Assembly (NCBI GenBank): GCA_016928395.1
Contig: JAFGKV010000159.1
Location: 1-19,635, forward strand
Source: Candidatus Fermentibacterota bacterium
GTDB lineage: Bacteria; JAFGKV01
Length of the DNA: 19,635 bases
Direction: 5' to 3'
The notes under the pieces are model-generated. The model was not told where the DNA came from, made no database searches, and worked only from the letters and a program-made list of their open reading frames with translations. The position numbers were made by a program, and so were the translations under genes. This document shows positions 1 to 7,331 of the stretch, in pieces. Position 1 is the stretch's first letter, and each line of letters begins with the position of its first letter.

Positions 1-50
1 AGCATCTGCGCCGCAATGTAGGCCGCGCTGACAACGATGGCGGGTGTCAC
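1..50 (-). CDS. Start of a membrane-protein gene cut by the window edge (product uncertain)
   Basis: A GTG codon at 50-48 opens a frame that stays open to the left edge. It encodes about 16 mostly small and hydrophobic residues, reading roughly V-T-P-A-I-V-V-S-A-A-Y-I-A-A-Q-M. It starts four bases after the TGA of the GT39-like gene, matching the tight packing of the whole operon, with only a weak GAG about ten bases upstream. The start is reminiscent of VUT/YhhQ-type (queuosine precursor transporter) membrane proteins, but sixteen residues are far too few to rely on. What is seen is a plausible coupled start and a hydrophobic N-terminus; the family is a guess. Confidence 0.4.
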   Translation of the reverse strand, partial: MTPAIVVSAAYIAAQM

Positions 51-54
51 GGAT

Positions 55-1356
55 TCAGCTCGTCGTGGTGGCTCGCGCCACAGGCCAGGGCGCCAGCCCA
101 GCAAGGGCTTGGCCTGCCAGGAGTGCAAGGAATGGCGCGATCATGCCACGGTACACGAACCCCGCCGCGGTGAGGGCATGGAGTCCCAGGAACAGCATGA
201 CAAAAATGGCGATTGCCTGGGGCAACCCTGGAAACGAAGCGGCACGCCACGCACCGATGCAGGCCAGCACCAGAAGGGGTATGTAAAAGAGGGCGGAGGC
301 CAAACGAACAGGCGTCGGGGCATGCAATGGCCAGGGGGAAAGCATCTGAGTGATGCGGACTCCCACCAAGTCGGCATAGATCAGTGGATTGGCCTGGGCA
401 AATCCCATAAAACGCGCCGTGAGGAGCCGGTCTCGTATCCACTCCGGTTCCGTGGTGAACGAAGGAAACGGCAGGAGGTCCGCGCGGCGAACGGACGATT
501 CATGACGTCGCCTGATGGGATCGTAGAGCACCCGGCTCGGCGCGGGTTCAGACCACAGGTACTCGGGCCCCATCTTCTGATTGTTGAACTCCCAGAGATT
601 ACGCCCGCCGTTGGTGGTGAATAGGAGGGGTCGGCCCAGACTCGCGGTGTTCCTGGCCACCCACGGCGATACCGCCAGGATGGCGCCCGCAGTCAAGACG
701 ATGACGTGGCGGGTTCCTCCCTGTTTCCAGGCCGCACACCCCAGCAGCGGCACCAACAACCATGCGGTGGGTCTTGCCAGAAAGGCGATGCCGCATCCCA
801 CCCCCGCGAGAAGAGCGGCGCGAAGAGAACCGCCGGCACGGCTCAGAATCCAGACCGGAAGCAACGCGGTGAATGCCGCCAGGCAATGGGTGGATATCTC
901 AGCCGATTGGAATGCAGCCAATGGATCGAACACCGCCAGGACCGCCACCACCAAGGAGCTCGCCGGTGACCACCGGCGGGCCGTGGCGTAGGCAAGGGTC
1001 GCGGTGGCAGATCCAATGAGCACACCCGCGCACCGTGCCACCCATAACCCCGCGGGCAGCCGAACAAATACACTCAGGAAGAGGGGATACAGCGGCGGCA
1101 GGAAGGCGGTGGGCTTTCCCGGGGGAACCACACCCCATACCCCGCCCACCTCGGACCACTGCGCAAGAGTGCGCCGCAGGATCGGAGGCGTATCGGCCTT
1201 GGCGGAAAGCAGAGTATCCGAGAGAGACAGACCACGCCCCGCCGCGATATTGCCCGCCGCATCCAGAAGGATAACGCCTTCACCCAAGGGAGCTCTGGAT
1301 GCTGCGACCAAGGCCAGGCAGCGCACCAGCATCGCCGCTGCCAGCACTGCCCACAC
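55..1356 (-). CDS. GT39/ArnT-like polyprenyl-phosphate-sugar-dependent membrane glycosyltransferase
   Basis: About 433 residues with many hydrophobic segments along the whole length. This is the layout of GT-C fold (PMT/ArnT/GT39) enzymes, which take a sugar from a polyprenyl-phosphate donor on the outer face of the inner membrane. An Asp near residue 32 in the first extracytoplasmic loop (ILLDAAGNIAAGRGLS) is placed like the family's catalytic Asp. The following FLPPLYPLFLS around residues 85-95 resembles the conserved PPLYP segment. The frame is open back to 1536, but that would run 155 bases into the epimerase gene. I therefore chose GTG at 1356, just after the epimerase stop; GTG 1347 and ATG 1332 are alternatives, and none has a good ribosome-binding site. 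It may use products of the two DPM1-like GT2 enzymes in this operon. Acceptor and sugar cannot be told. Confidence 0.8.
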   Translation of the reverse strand: MWAVLAAAMLVRCLALVAASRAPLGEGVILLDAAGNIAAGRGLSLSDTLLSAKADTPPILRRTLAQWSEVGGVWGVVPPGKPTAFLPPLYPLFLSVFVRLPAGLWVARCAGVLIGSATATLAYATARRWSPASSLVVAVLAVFDPLAAFQSAEISTHCLAAFTALLPVWILSRAGGSLRAALLAGVGCGIAFLARPTAWLLVPLLGCAAWKQGGTRHVIVLTAGAILAVSPWVARNTASLGRPLLFTTNGGRNLWEFNNQKMGPEYLWSEPAPSRVLYDPIRRRHESSVRRADLLPFPSFTTEPEWIRDRLLTARFMGFAQANPLIYADLVGVRITQMLSPWPLHAPTPVRLASALFYIPLLVLACIGAWRAASFPGLPQAIAIFVMLFLGLHALTAAGFVYRGMIAPFLALLAGQALAGLAPWPVARATTTS

Positions 1357-1381
1357 GGAGGGGCCTAGAGCGTGCGGGGTA

Positions 1382-2317
1382 CTATACGTGGAAACCGTGT
1401 GGGTTTGCCCGGTAGTACTCAACGGCACGGGCGATCCCGGTGTCCAGTGCGATTTCCGGCGTCCATCCCAAATCCTGCTTCGCTCGCCGGGCGTCAAGAC
1501 AGATCCGTTCAACCTCTCCGAGCCTGCGAGGCGCATACCGCGGCTCGACGTTGCTGCCTACTGCGGCGCGCACAGTATCGAAGATGGTGAAATCGGTCAC
1601 TTCGGTGCCCCAGCCCAGATTGTAGACGCCGACCACCGTTCCGTCCAAGCCGATGAGGTTGGCGCGGACGATGTCCTTGATGAACACGTAGTCGCGGGTC
1701 TTGGATCCGTCACCAAAGATGACCGGCTGGATGCCGGTCAGCATTTGAAGGCTGAAGATTGCCACGACGCCGGCTTCGCCGTGGGGATCTTGGCGGGGGC
1801 CGTACACATTGGGGAATCGAAGGGCAAGGTACGAGACGCCATGGTTTTGCCAGTAGAGACGCAGATAGTGCTCCACGGTATGTTTGGAGATGCCGTACTG
1901 ACTGATGGGGTTGATGGGGTGGTTCTCGTCGGCCGGCAGATGCTCAGGCTCCCCATAGATGGCGCCACCGGTGGAGGCGTACACGATACGTCTCGCGCCA
2001 TGCATCCGGCACATCTCCAAGAGGTGAATAGAACCCAGTATGTTTGCCTGGGCATCGTAGATGGGTTCACGAACCGACCGTCGTACATCCATCTGCGCGG
2101 CAAGGTGAAACACGGCCTCAGGCTCGTGGGAGGAGAATACCTCGCGGAGTCTCTCATCTCTGATGTCGAGCTGGTAGAACCTCGCCCTCTCGCTGACATT
2201 TTCGCGGTGACCCGTGGAGAGATCGTCCACTACGACGACCTCGTGGCCCGCATCCAGGAGTGCGTCTTGGATGTGTGACCCGATGAAACCGGCGCCGCCG
2301 GTAACCAGAACTCTCAC
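1382..2317 (-). CDS. NAD-dependent sugar epimerase/dehydratase, UDP-glucose 4-epimerase-like (extended SDR)
   Basis: About 311 residues of the extended short-chain dehydrogenase family. The N-terminus holds the Rossmann motif GGAGFIG (residues 7-13) and the acidic pair DD at 31-32 for NAD. Then come ASTGGAIYG (around 114-122) with the catalytic Ser/Thr, and YGISK with Tyr141 and Lys145. The segment LRFPNVYGPRQDP and the later DGSKTRDYVFIKD are typical of GalE-like enzymes acting on nucleotide sugars. The likely reaction is C4 epimerisation of a UDP-hexose or UDP-N-acetylhexosamine, supplying a precursor for the glycosyltransferases; dehydratase activity cannot be excluded. The GTG at 2317 is chosen because GAGGAGGT lies ten bases upstream (2328-2335) and it begins right at the Rossmann strand. 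An ATG at 2347 would overlap the preceding gene. Family assignment is firm; the substrate is not. Confidence 0.9.
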   Translation of the reverse strand: MRVLVTGGAGFIGSHIQDALLDAGHEVVVVDDLSTGHRENVSERARFYQLDIRDERLREVFSSHEPEAVFHLAAQMDVRRSVREPIYDAQANILGSIHLLEMCRMHGARRIVYASTGGAIYGEPEHLPADENHPINPISQYGISKHTVEHYLRLYWQNHGVSYLALRFPNVYGPRQDPHGEAGVVAIFSLQMLTGIQPVIFGDGSKTRDYVFIKDIVRANLIGLDGTVVGVYNLGWGTEVTDFTIFDTVRAAVGSNVEPRYAPRRLGEVERICLDARRAKQDLGWTPEIALDTGIARAVEYYRANPHGFHV

Positions 2318-2327
2318 GACCTCATCT

Positions 2328-2335
2328 ACCTCCTC
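2328..2335 (-). promoter_or_regulatory. Ribosome-binding site of the epimerase gene
   Basis: On the minus strand GAGGAGGT lies ten bases upstream of the GTG at 2317 and overlaps the stop codon (2334-2336) of the preceding methyltransferase gene. It decides the epimerase start in favour of GTG 2317 over ATG 2347 and suggests translational coupling. Confidence 0.65.
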
Positions 2336-3077
2336 ACCGCCCGCCAAGGGACGGGCTCCACCCGTGCATCCTATCCGATACGTGATTTCCGCAACGGGCG
2401 ACGATCAGCACATGCGGGTGAAGATATCCCCGCCACATGGGAACGCTCTTTGCCTGCAGGCCGTGGCGTCGGCACAATGCCACCCACTCGGACGAGCTTC
2501 GGAAGAAGAACTCACGGCCCAATGTGATGCGTAGGACCCTTACCGCCAACCACTCCTGGAATCGGTTGACCGTCTGCCGGATCGTACGCGCCGGTTCCAT
2601 GGTTTTAATGAACAGGAGCCCTCCCGGCTGCAAAGCCGAGGCAATCGCTGCAATGAACACCTCTTGCCTATCAGGCTCAAGGAGATAGAGCACGTCAAGG
2701 ACGACGGCGCAGGCGACATTGCGCACGGGTAACTCCTCGGCCCATGCCTGTACAAGAGCCACGCCGGGGGGCAGACAGCACCGGGCGCGGGAGAGCGAAC
2801 GGGCGCTGGGCTCGATGCCCACGAGTTCGCGTTTCCCGATTTCGTGGCAGTACCGAAGGAAATGGCCCTGGCCACAGCCTATGTCCACGATGACTCCCTC
2901 GGGAGGAAGCATGGCGGCCACCTGCACAAGAGGCGCCGATACGAACCGCCAGAGCGCTCTGGTCAACGGCCACGGGCCCTGAGATGCATACGCGCGAAGG
3001 GTTCGAACCACTGCCTCCGAACGTGAACAGGAAACATCCCCAAGGGTGGAGGCTTCGGTGCAGCAGAAGCCCGTCAT
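2334..3077 (-). CDS. Class I SAM-dependent methyltransferase (distal copy of the mirrored cassette)
   Basis: A 247-residue soluble protein with a class I Rossmann methyltransferase core. Motif I is VDIGCGQGHF at about 64-73, the acidic residue ending strand 2 is in VGIEPS (Glu89), and motif IV is VVLDVLYLLEP around 126-135. A C-terminal segment rich in aromatic and basic residues follows. The first 50 or so residues form a helical lead-in with no zinc-binding Cys pattern, unlike the other methyltransferase of this operon. Its ATG overlaps the TGA of the upstream GT2 gene by four bases, which fixes the start well. The target could be a sugar or lipid intermediate; the sequence does not show which. 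The general class is secure and the substrate unknown. Confidence 0.88.
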   Translation of the reverse strand: MTGFCCTEASTLGDVSCSRSEAVVRTLRAYASQGPWPLTRALWRFVSAPLVQVAAMLPPEGVIVDIGCGQGHFLRYCHEIGKRELVGIEPSARSLSRARCCLPPGVALVQAWAEELPVRNVACAVVLDVLYLLEPDRQEVFIAAIASALQPGGLLFIKTMEPARTIRQTVNRFQEWLAVRVLRITLGREFFFRSSSEWVALCRRHGLQAKSVPMWRGYLHPHVLIVARCGNHVSDRMHGWSPSLGGR

Positions 3078-3796
3078 CGTCGGATCCTGCGCCGGGTGTG
3101 CCGATAGGCACTCATCTCAACGAGAATGCCCCGGATGACCCGGGGTGATGCCAAAGTGGAGGTTCCCCACACCCGGGGCGTATATCGGACTCCCATTTCG
3201 CCCACCGCGAAGCCGGCGGCAACGGTCTCTGCCAGGAGCTCCACATCGATGAACGAACCTCGCGATCGGAGTTCGACGGCCTCCAGCACGCCTCGTTTGA
3301 CGAGTTTGAACGAGAAGTTGACGTCGCGCACCCCCAACCCAAACAGCCAGCTCACCAGACGATTGTACGCCCACGAATACAGAGCCCTGCGCACGCCCTC
3401 ATCACGGTTCAGACGGTAGCCGGCCACCAGGTCGTACCGCGACATCAAGGGAACAGCAGGCGCCAAATCCGCCATGTCAATGGGGAGATCTGAATCGGTG
3501 TAAAACACCAGTTCCCCTCGCGAGGCCTCGAACCCCGCGCGCATGGATCCGCCCAGCCCCAGATTGCGGGAGTTGGTCACGACCCGCACATGGCGGTCAC
3601 GGCGGGCATAGGCCAAAGCCAGCTCACCCGTGCGATCCCGTGAGCAATCATCCACGACGATGACTTCGAAATCCCGGGCGCATGAGGGCAGTACCGCCAG
3701 TGCGTGGGAAATCGCCGTTTCGATGTTGCCTTCCTCGTTGTAGGCCGGCAGCACCACTGACAGGGTGTGAGGACCCATGAAGTCGGCAAGACGCAT
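3074..3796 (-). CDS. GT2 glycosyltransferase, dolichyl/polyprenyl-phosphate sugar synthase-like (distal copy)
   Basis: About 240 residues with the GT-A fold pattern: PAYNEEGN near residues 15-22, the nucleotide-binding VVDDCSRDRTGE, and the DxD-type metal motif TDSD in the middle. The conserved VNFSFKLVKR region follows. Size and lack of C-terminal membrane helices match the DPM1/DPG synthase group, which moves a sugar from a nucleotide donor to polyprenyl phosphate at the cytoplasmic face. The frame is open to 3889, but that part lies inside the radical SAM gene. I chose ATG 3796, one base past that gene's stop; ATG 3778 is possible. It ends in a four-base overlap with the methyltransferase gene. 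It resembles the GT2 at 6585-7331 in length, motifs and the xNxxxSxLFGL / SFKL region, so the two look like paralogs. Confidence 0.88.
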   Translation of the reverse strand: MRLADFMGPHTLSVVLPAYNEEGNIETAISHALAVLPSCARDFEVIVVDDCSRDRTGELALAYARRDRHVRVVTNSRNLGLGGSMRAGFEASRGELVFYTDSDLPIDMADLAPAVPLMSRYDLVAGYRLNRDEGVRRALYSWAYNRLVSWLFGLGVRDVNFSFKLVKRGVLEAVELRSRGSFIDVELLAETVAAGFAVGEMGVRYTPRVWGTSTLASPRVIRGILVEMSAYRHTRRRIRR

Positions 3797-3797
3797 C

Positions 3798-5225
3798 TCA
3801 GTAGTAGCTCGATGAAAAGTAGGAGCGGAGCGAACTGAGGTATTCCCGTATGGTGAGCCGGTAGGGCATCTCCCGGTGCTTGACGGCATACCCCTTCCAA
3901 ATCTTGTCGGTCAGAGCGTAGACTCGGCTCAGAGGGAGCCGCAGCAAGAGCGGCAGAATCCTCAGTAGCCCAGGCCATTCCACGATAAGGGGAAACAGCA
4001 TGCGTAGTCGCTCCATGCGAGTTCGATCGGGGAGTCGGAGCAGGCTGCGATGGAAGAAGGATGTGTGCTCGGCATTGGAAGGATCGCCCAGCACGAGCCC
4101 ATGCTGCTTCACGTAGTCGCCTATCTCGGTCCTGGGATACGGCTGAAGAAGGGTGGCGAAGGCATAGCCGGGCTTGCACTGGATGTTCAGCTTAAGCGTC
4201 TCCATCGCCTGCTCGATGGTTTCGCCCGGATTTCCCAGGATGTTCTGTGTCACCAGCACGATGCCCGCGTCGCGCACCATGGTTGTGGCCTCAATGATCT
4301 GTTCCCGGCTCATACCCCGCTTCAGAAGGGTGTTGCGGATTTCGTCGTCCGCCGACTCGATGGCCATCTTTATGCTGACGCAGCCCGCCTCGGCCAACGC
4401 CGTCACGATCTCTTTGGTGACTAGATTGGCCCGGAGGTGGCAATGAAACGGGACGCCGATTTCGCTGCGATAGCGTCGTGAGAAGTCGGCGACCCACTCG
4501 GGATCCAAGATGAAGATGTCGTCCTGGAACACAACCAACTCGACCGGATAGGATTCCTTGAGTTTTCGAAGCTCGGTCATGACGTTGTCCACGGATCGCC
4601 GCCGGATCATGCGTCCATCAAAGTCGTAGAGCTGGTTGTAGGCATGGTTGAAGCAGTAGGAACACCGGAAGGGGCACCCCCGGCCGGCCATGACGAACGG
4701 AGTCTTGAGGGTCATGCGGTTCGAGTAGGGATGCCACAGCGTACGGTCGGGAAAAGGAATGCTGTCCAGGTTCTGGATGCGAGGCCTCAGGGGATTGCGG
4801 ATAATCCCTTGTGCAGGAGTGCGAACCCAGAAGTTCCTGATTCTGGTGGGGTCGTTTCCCTCTTCCAGGGTGTCGAGGAATTCAACGAAGGCCTCCTCGC
4901 CTTCGCCCATGCAGATGGCATCTAGTGCCTCGGTAGTCTCGATCACCTCGGGGAAGAAGGTCGGATGTGCACCACCCATGACCACGGTCAGTGACGGTAT
5001 CGCCTGCTTCAAGGCCCGGGCCAAGGCTAGGTACTTCAGGTGAAATCCCGTGGTGGCGGTGAAGCCCACTACATCTGCCCCCCATGAGCGGGCCAGGGAG
5101 ACGATGTCGTCATGCAGCAGAACTCCCAGGCGAACCTCGTGGCCGGCCGCGCGGGCCACGGCGCCCAGGTATCCCGCGCCCAAGGGCATGGTCAGACAGT
5201 CATGCACTACCAGCACTACCTTCAT
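3798..5225 (-). CDS. B12-binding-domain radical SAM protein (distal copy)
   Basis: About 475 residues. Residues 1-140 form a cobalamin-binding Rossmann-like domain with the family hallmark VVMGGAHPTF (81-90) and the MGEGEE segment (106-111). The DxHxxG motif that gives the lower histidine ligand in classical B12 proteins is not visible. The radical SAM domain follows with CxxxCxxC at Cys184, Cys188 and Cys191 for the 4Fe-4S cluster, and an IESADD segment further on. The ~80-residue C-terminal tail is basic and hydrophobic. The start is ATG 5225, in a four-base ATGA overlap with the preceding radical SAM gene; the open frame beyond it to 5606 is only that gene's shadow. Family members perform methylations or ring rearrangements at unactivated carbons. 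In a glycan operon the substrate is probably a sugar, lipid or isoprenoid, but this is inference. Confidence 0.9.
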   Translation of the reverse strand: MKVVLVVHDCLTMPLGAGYLGAVARAAGHEVRLGVLLHDDIVSLARSWGADVVGFTATTGFHLKYLALARALKQAIPSLTVVMGGAHPTFFPEVIETTEALDAICMGEGEEAFVEFLDTLEEGNDPTRIRNFWVRTPAQGIIRNPLRPRIQNLDSIPFPDRTLWHPYSNRMTLKTPFVMAGRGCPFRCSYCFNHAYNQLYDFDGRMIRRRSVDNVMTELRKLKESYPVELVVFQDDIFILDPEWVADFSRRYRSEIGVPFHCHLRANLVTKEIVTALAEAGCVSIKMAIESADDEIRNTLLKRGMSREQIIEATTMVRDAGIVLVTQNILGNPGETIEQAMETLKLNIQCKPGYAFATLLQPYPRTEIGDYVKQHGLVLGDPSNAEHTSFFHRSLLRLPDRTRMERLRMLFPLIVEWPGLLRILPLLLRLPLSRVYALTDKIWKGYAVKHREMPYRLTIREYLSSLRSYFSSSYY

Positions 5226-6583
5226 ACGCGCCGTGCCTTCATCAGCGTACGGCCAAGACCGGTCGGAGTCATCACCATGCGGGAGGTATACGCCCATCGA
5301 CGGGGGTGAAGGTAGAAACGATAGTACGCCAGCTTCTTCTGTCGTTCGATCCACCCTGGCGACACACCGTGCAGGTTGCGAAATACGCACTTCTGGAAGC
5401 AATCGAAGTCGGCGAAATCCGCCGTCACGTGAGCGCTCCACTTGTTGTACATGTGTGTCTGAGGAAACGGCGTCGCGATATCGAACACCGCATCGTCGAT
5501 GTCGAGACCGACCGCGTAGCGGATTGTCTCGTGCATGTCCTCCCGGGTTTCGATTGGCACCCCCAGAATGAAATAGCCCTGTACCTTGATGCCCAGCTTC
5601 CGGCACAAGGATACCACGCGGTCGACATCCTGGCGAGTGATCTGCTTCTGATAGGCCTCGTCGAGGATTCGCTGGACGCCCGACTCAATGCCGATATTGA
5701 CCTTGCGCAGGCCTGCGGCGGTCATCTGGGCCAAGAGTTCCTCATCCACCAGGTCCGCACGGATATTACAGCACCAGAGCATATTCAGAGGCCGCAGCGC
5801 ATCGCACACGGCGAGTACCCACTTCCGGTCCAGCACAAACGTGGAGTCCTCGAACATGAACCCCTCGATGCTGTAGGTATCCCGCAACTGCTCCAGTTCG
5901 TGTACGATGTTGCCAGGGCTTCTCTTGCGGATTCTGGTGCCGAACAGCATCGACAGCGTCGGCTGACAGAAGCTGCAACGGTAGGGACAGCCACGGCTGG
6001 CCATGATGCCGGTGCCCCGCATCTTGGGCGACACCGCATCCAGGGAGTACCAGTAGCGGAGATAGCTTTCCATTGGCACCAGATGACGCGCGGGAAAGGG
6101 GAGAGAATCGAGGTCGGCGATGGGCAGGGGCGGACCGGTGGAGATCAGTGTATCCCCCTGGCGAAACGTAAGCCCCGGCAGATCGCGCCGTGAGGGATCA
6201 TCGGCCAGGGCCGGGAGCACTTCTTCGCCTTCGCCGGCTACCGCGATGTCGACCTCCGGCTTGGCGGCGGTTTCGGCAGGCATCACCGTGGGATGAGCGC
6301 CCCCCCACACAATCAGTGCCTTCGGCGCAGCCTGGCGTACGATACGACTTACGTAGCTGGCGGGCGTCAGATGAGTGGTCACCACGGAGAGGCCGACGAT
6401 GTCGAACTGGCGGCGTCTGAGAAGGCGTCTCAGTTCGGTGAGAGGTCTTTGGGTATGCACCAGATCAAGGATCGCCACGTCATGGCCGCGCGCTTCCAGT
6501 GCCCCCGCGCAGTATCCTAACCCCAGGGGAACCTGCCCGTTTTTGTAGTGGGTCTCCGGGAATACGAGAAGAACCGAACTCAC
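5222..6583 (-). CDS. B12-binding-domain radical SAM protein (proximal copy)
   Basis: A 453-residue protein with the same two-domain layout as its downstream neighbour. It has an N-terminal cobalamin-binding domain (VPLGLGYCAGAL near 18-29, IVWGGAHPTV at 91-100, VAGEGEE at 115-121). The radical SAM core has Cys199, Cys203 and Cys206 in ASRGCPYRCSFC. The NIGIESG segment and a C-terminal region rich in Tyr, Trp and Arg complete it. No DxHxxG is visible in the B12 domain. GTG 6583 is chosen because it begins the first beta strand two bases past the GT2 stop. The two radical SAM genes overlap by four bases, so their products are probably made in fixed ratio and may act in succession or as partners. 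The family is secure; the reaction is unknown. Confidence 0.9.
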   Translation of the reverse strand: MSSVLLVFPETHYKNGQVPLGLGYCAGALEARGHDVAILDLVHTQRPLTELRRLLRRRQFDIVGLSVVTTHLTPASYVSRIVRQAAPKALIVWGGAHPTVMPAETAAKPEVDIAVAGEGEEVLPALADDPSRRDLPGLTFRQGDTLISTGPPLPIADLDSLPFPARHLVPMESYLRYWYSLDAVSPKMRGTGIMASRGCPYRCSFCQPTLSMLFGTRIRKRSPGNIVHELEQLRDTYSIEGFMFEDSTFVLDRKWVLAVCDALRPLNMLWCCNIRADLVDEELLAQMTAAGLRKVNIGIESGVQRILDEAYQKQITRQDVDRVVSLCRKLGIKVQGYFILGVPIETREDMHETIRYAVGLDIDDAVFDIATPFPQTHMYNKWSAHVTADFADFDCFQKCVFRNLHGVSPGWIERQKKLAYYRFYLHPRRWAYTSRMVMTPTGLGRTLMKARRV

Positions 6584-6584
6584 T

Positions 6585-7331
6585 TCATCCGTTCCTTAAC
6601 TCGGGCCACAACCGCGCGATTTCGGCGAAGATCCTGAACGGGACCGAAGGCTTCACCAATCCCAAACGTCTCGTGCCGGAAAACTCATAGCTCACATTGC
6701 CCAAGGTTCGATGGAAATGCGAGACGGGAAGCTCCACGATGCGCGCTCCTCGGCGGCGGGCCTTCAGGAGCAGTTCCGCATCCCCCAGCCCTGTGTTTGA
6801 GCACAGCCTGAAGCTCTGCAGAAGGGTGCGGCGTCCCAGCTTGAATGAGCAGTCAATGTCCTTGACCTTGAGCCCGAAGAGGACGCTGATGATGAGGTTG
6901 TACACCCGAGCGACAAAGAGACGAAACGGCGGGTCCTGCCGTTTTCCTCGATACCCGACCACCAGGTCGGCATGCGCCAACTCTGGAATGAAGCGCGCCA
7001 ACTCCTCGACATCGAACTGGTTGTCAGAATCGGTGTAGAAGATCAAGTCCATGCTCGACGCCTCGATCCCGCTGCGCAAAGCCGCGCCATAGCCGAGATT
7101 CCTGCCGTGGTGCACGACGCGGATACCCGTCTGCGTAGCGGCCATTTGGTCGGCCAAGGCTGAGGTTCCATCGGACGAACCATCGTCCACGACTATGATT
7201 TCCCAGTCAGAGGCGAGGCGCTCCAAGACCCCTCGCGTCTTTCCGATGATGACCGGGAGGTTCTGAATCTCATTATAGGTAGGGAAGAATACGGATATCG
7301 TCGGTCTACTCTGGCTCATGCTGGTACTCAT
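6585..7331 (-). CDS. GT2 glycosyltransferase, dolichyl/polyprenyl-phosphate sugar synthase-like (proximal copy)
   Basis: A 248-residue GT-A enzyme. It has FFPTYNEIQNLP close to the N-terminus, IIVVDDGSSDGTSAL for nucleotide binding and FYTDSDNQFD as the DxD metal site. A C-terminal half contains DIDCSFKLGRR and HFHRTLG. As in DPM1-like enzymes there is no membrane helix at the C-terminus, so it is expected at the inner face of the membrane, charging polyprenyl phosphate with a sugar. ATG 7331 overlaps the TGA of the zinc-ribbon methyltransferase gene by four bases; a second ATG at codon 5 is possible. It is alignable by eye with the GT2 at 3074-3796, and each neighbours a radical SAM gene on one side and a methyltransferase gene on the other. 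Confidence 0.9.
   Translation of the reverse strand: MSTSMSQSRPTISVFFPTYNEIQNLPVIIGKTRGVLERLASDWEIIVVDDGSSDGTSALADQMAATQTGIRVVHHGRNLGYGAALRSGIEASSMDLIFYTDSDNQFDVEELARFIPELAHADLVVGYRGKRQDPPFRLFVARVYNLIISVLFGLKVKDIDCSFKLGRRTLLQSFRLCSNTGLGDAELLLKARRRGARIVELPVSHFHRTLGNVSYEFSGTRRLGLVKPSVPFRIFAEIARLWPELRNG

Noticed and set aside
1004-2278. A long open frame (424 codons) on the plus strand opposite the epimerase and GT39-like genes
   Set aside because: The translation has no recognisable motif and the frame crosses the ends of two well-supported minus-strand genes. In GC-rich coding DNA such antisense frames arise from codon bias.
5226-5606. N-terminal extension of the distal radical SAM protein up to 5606
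   Set aside because: This part lies wholly inside the neighbouring radical SAM gene and shows no domain. ATG 5225 gives a four-base overlap and starts exactly at the first strand of the B12 domain.
5084-6193. A 369-codon plus-strand frame opposite the radical SAM genes
   Set aside because: It is the antisense shadow of two radical SAM genes whose cluster and B12 motifs are intact.
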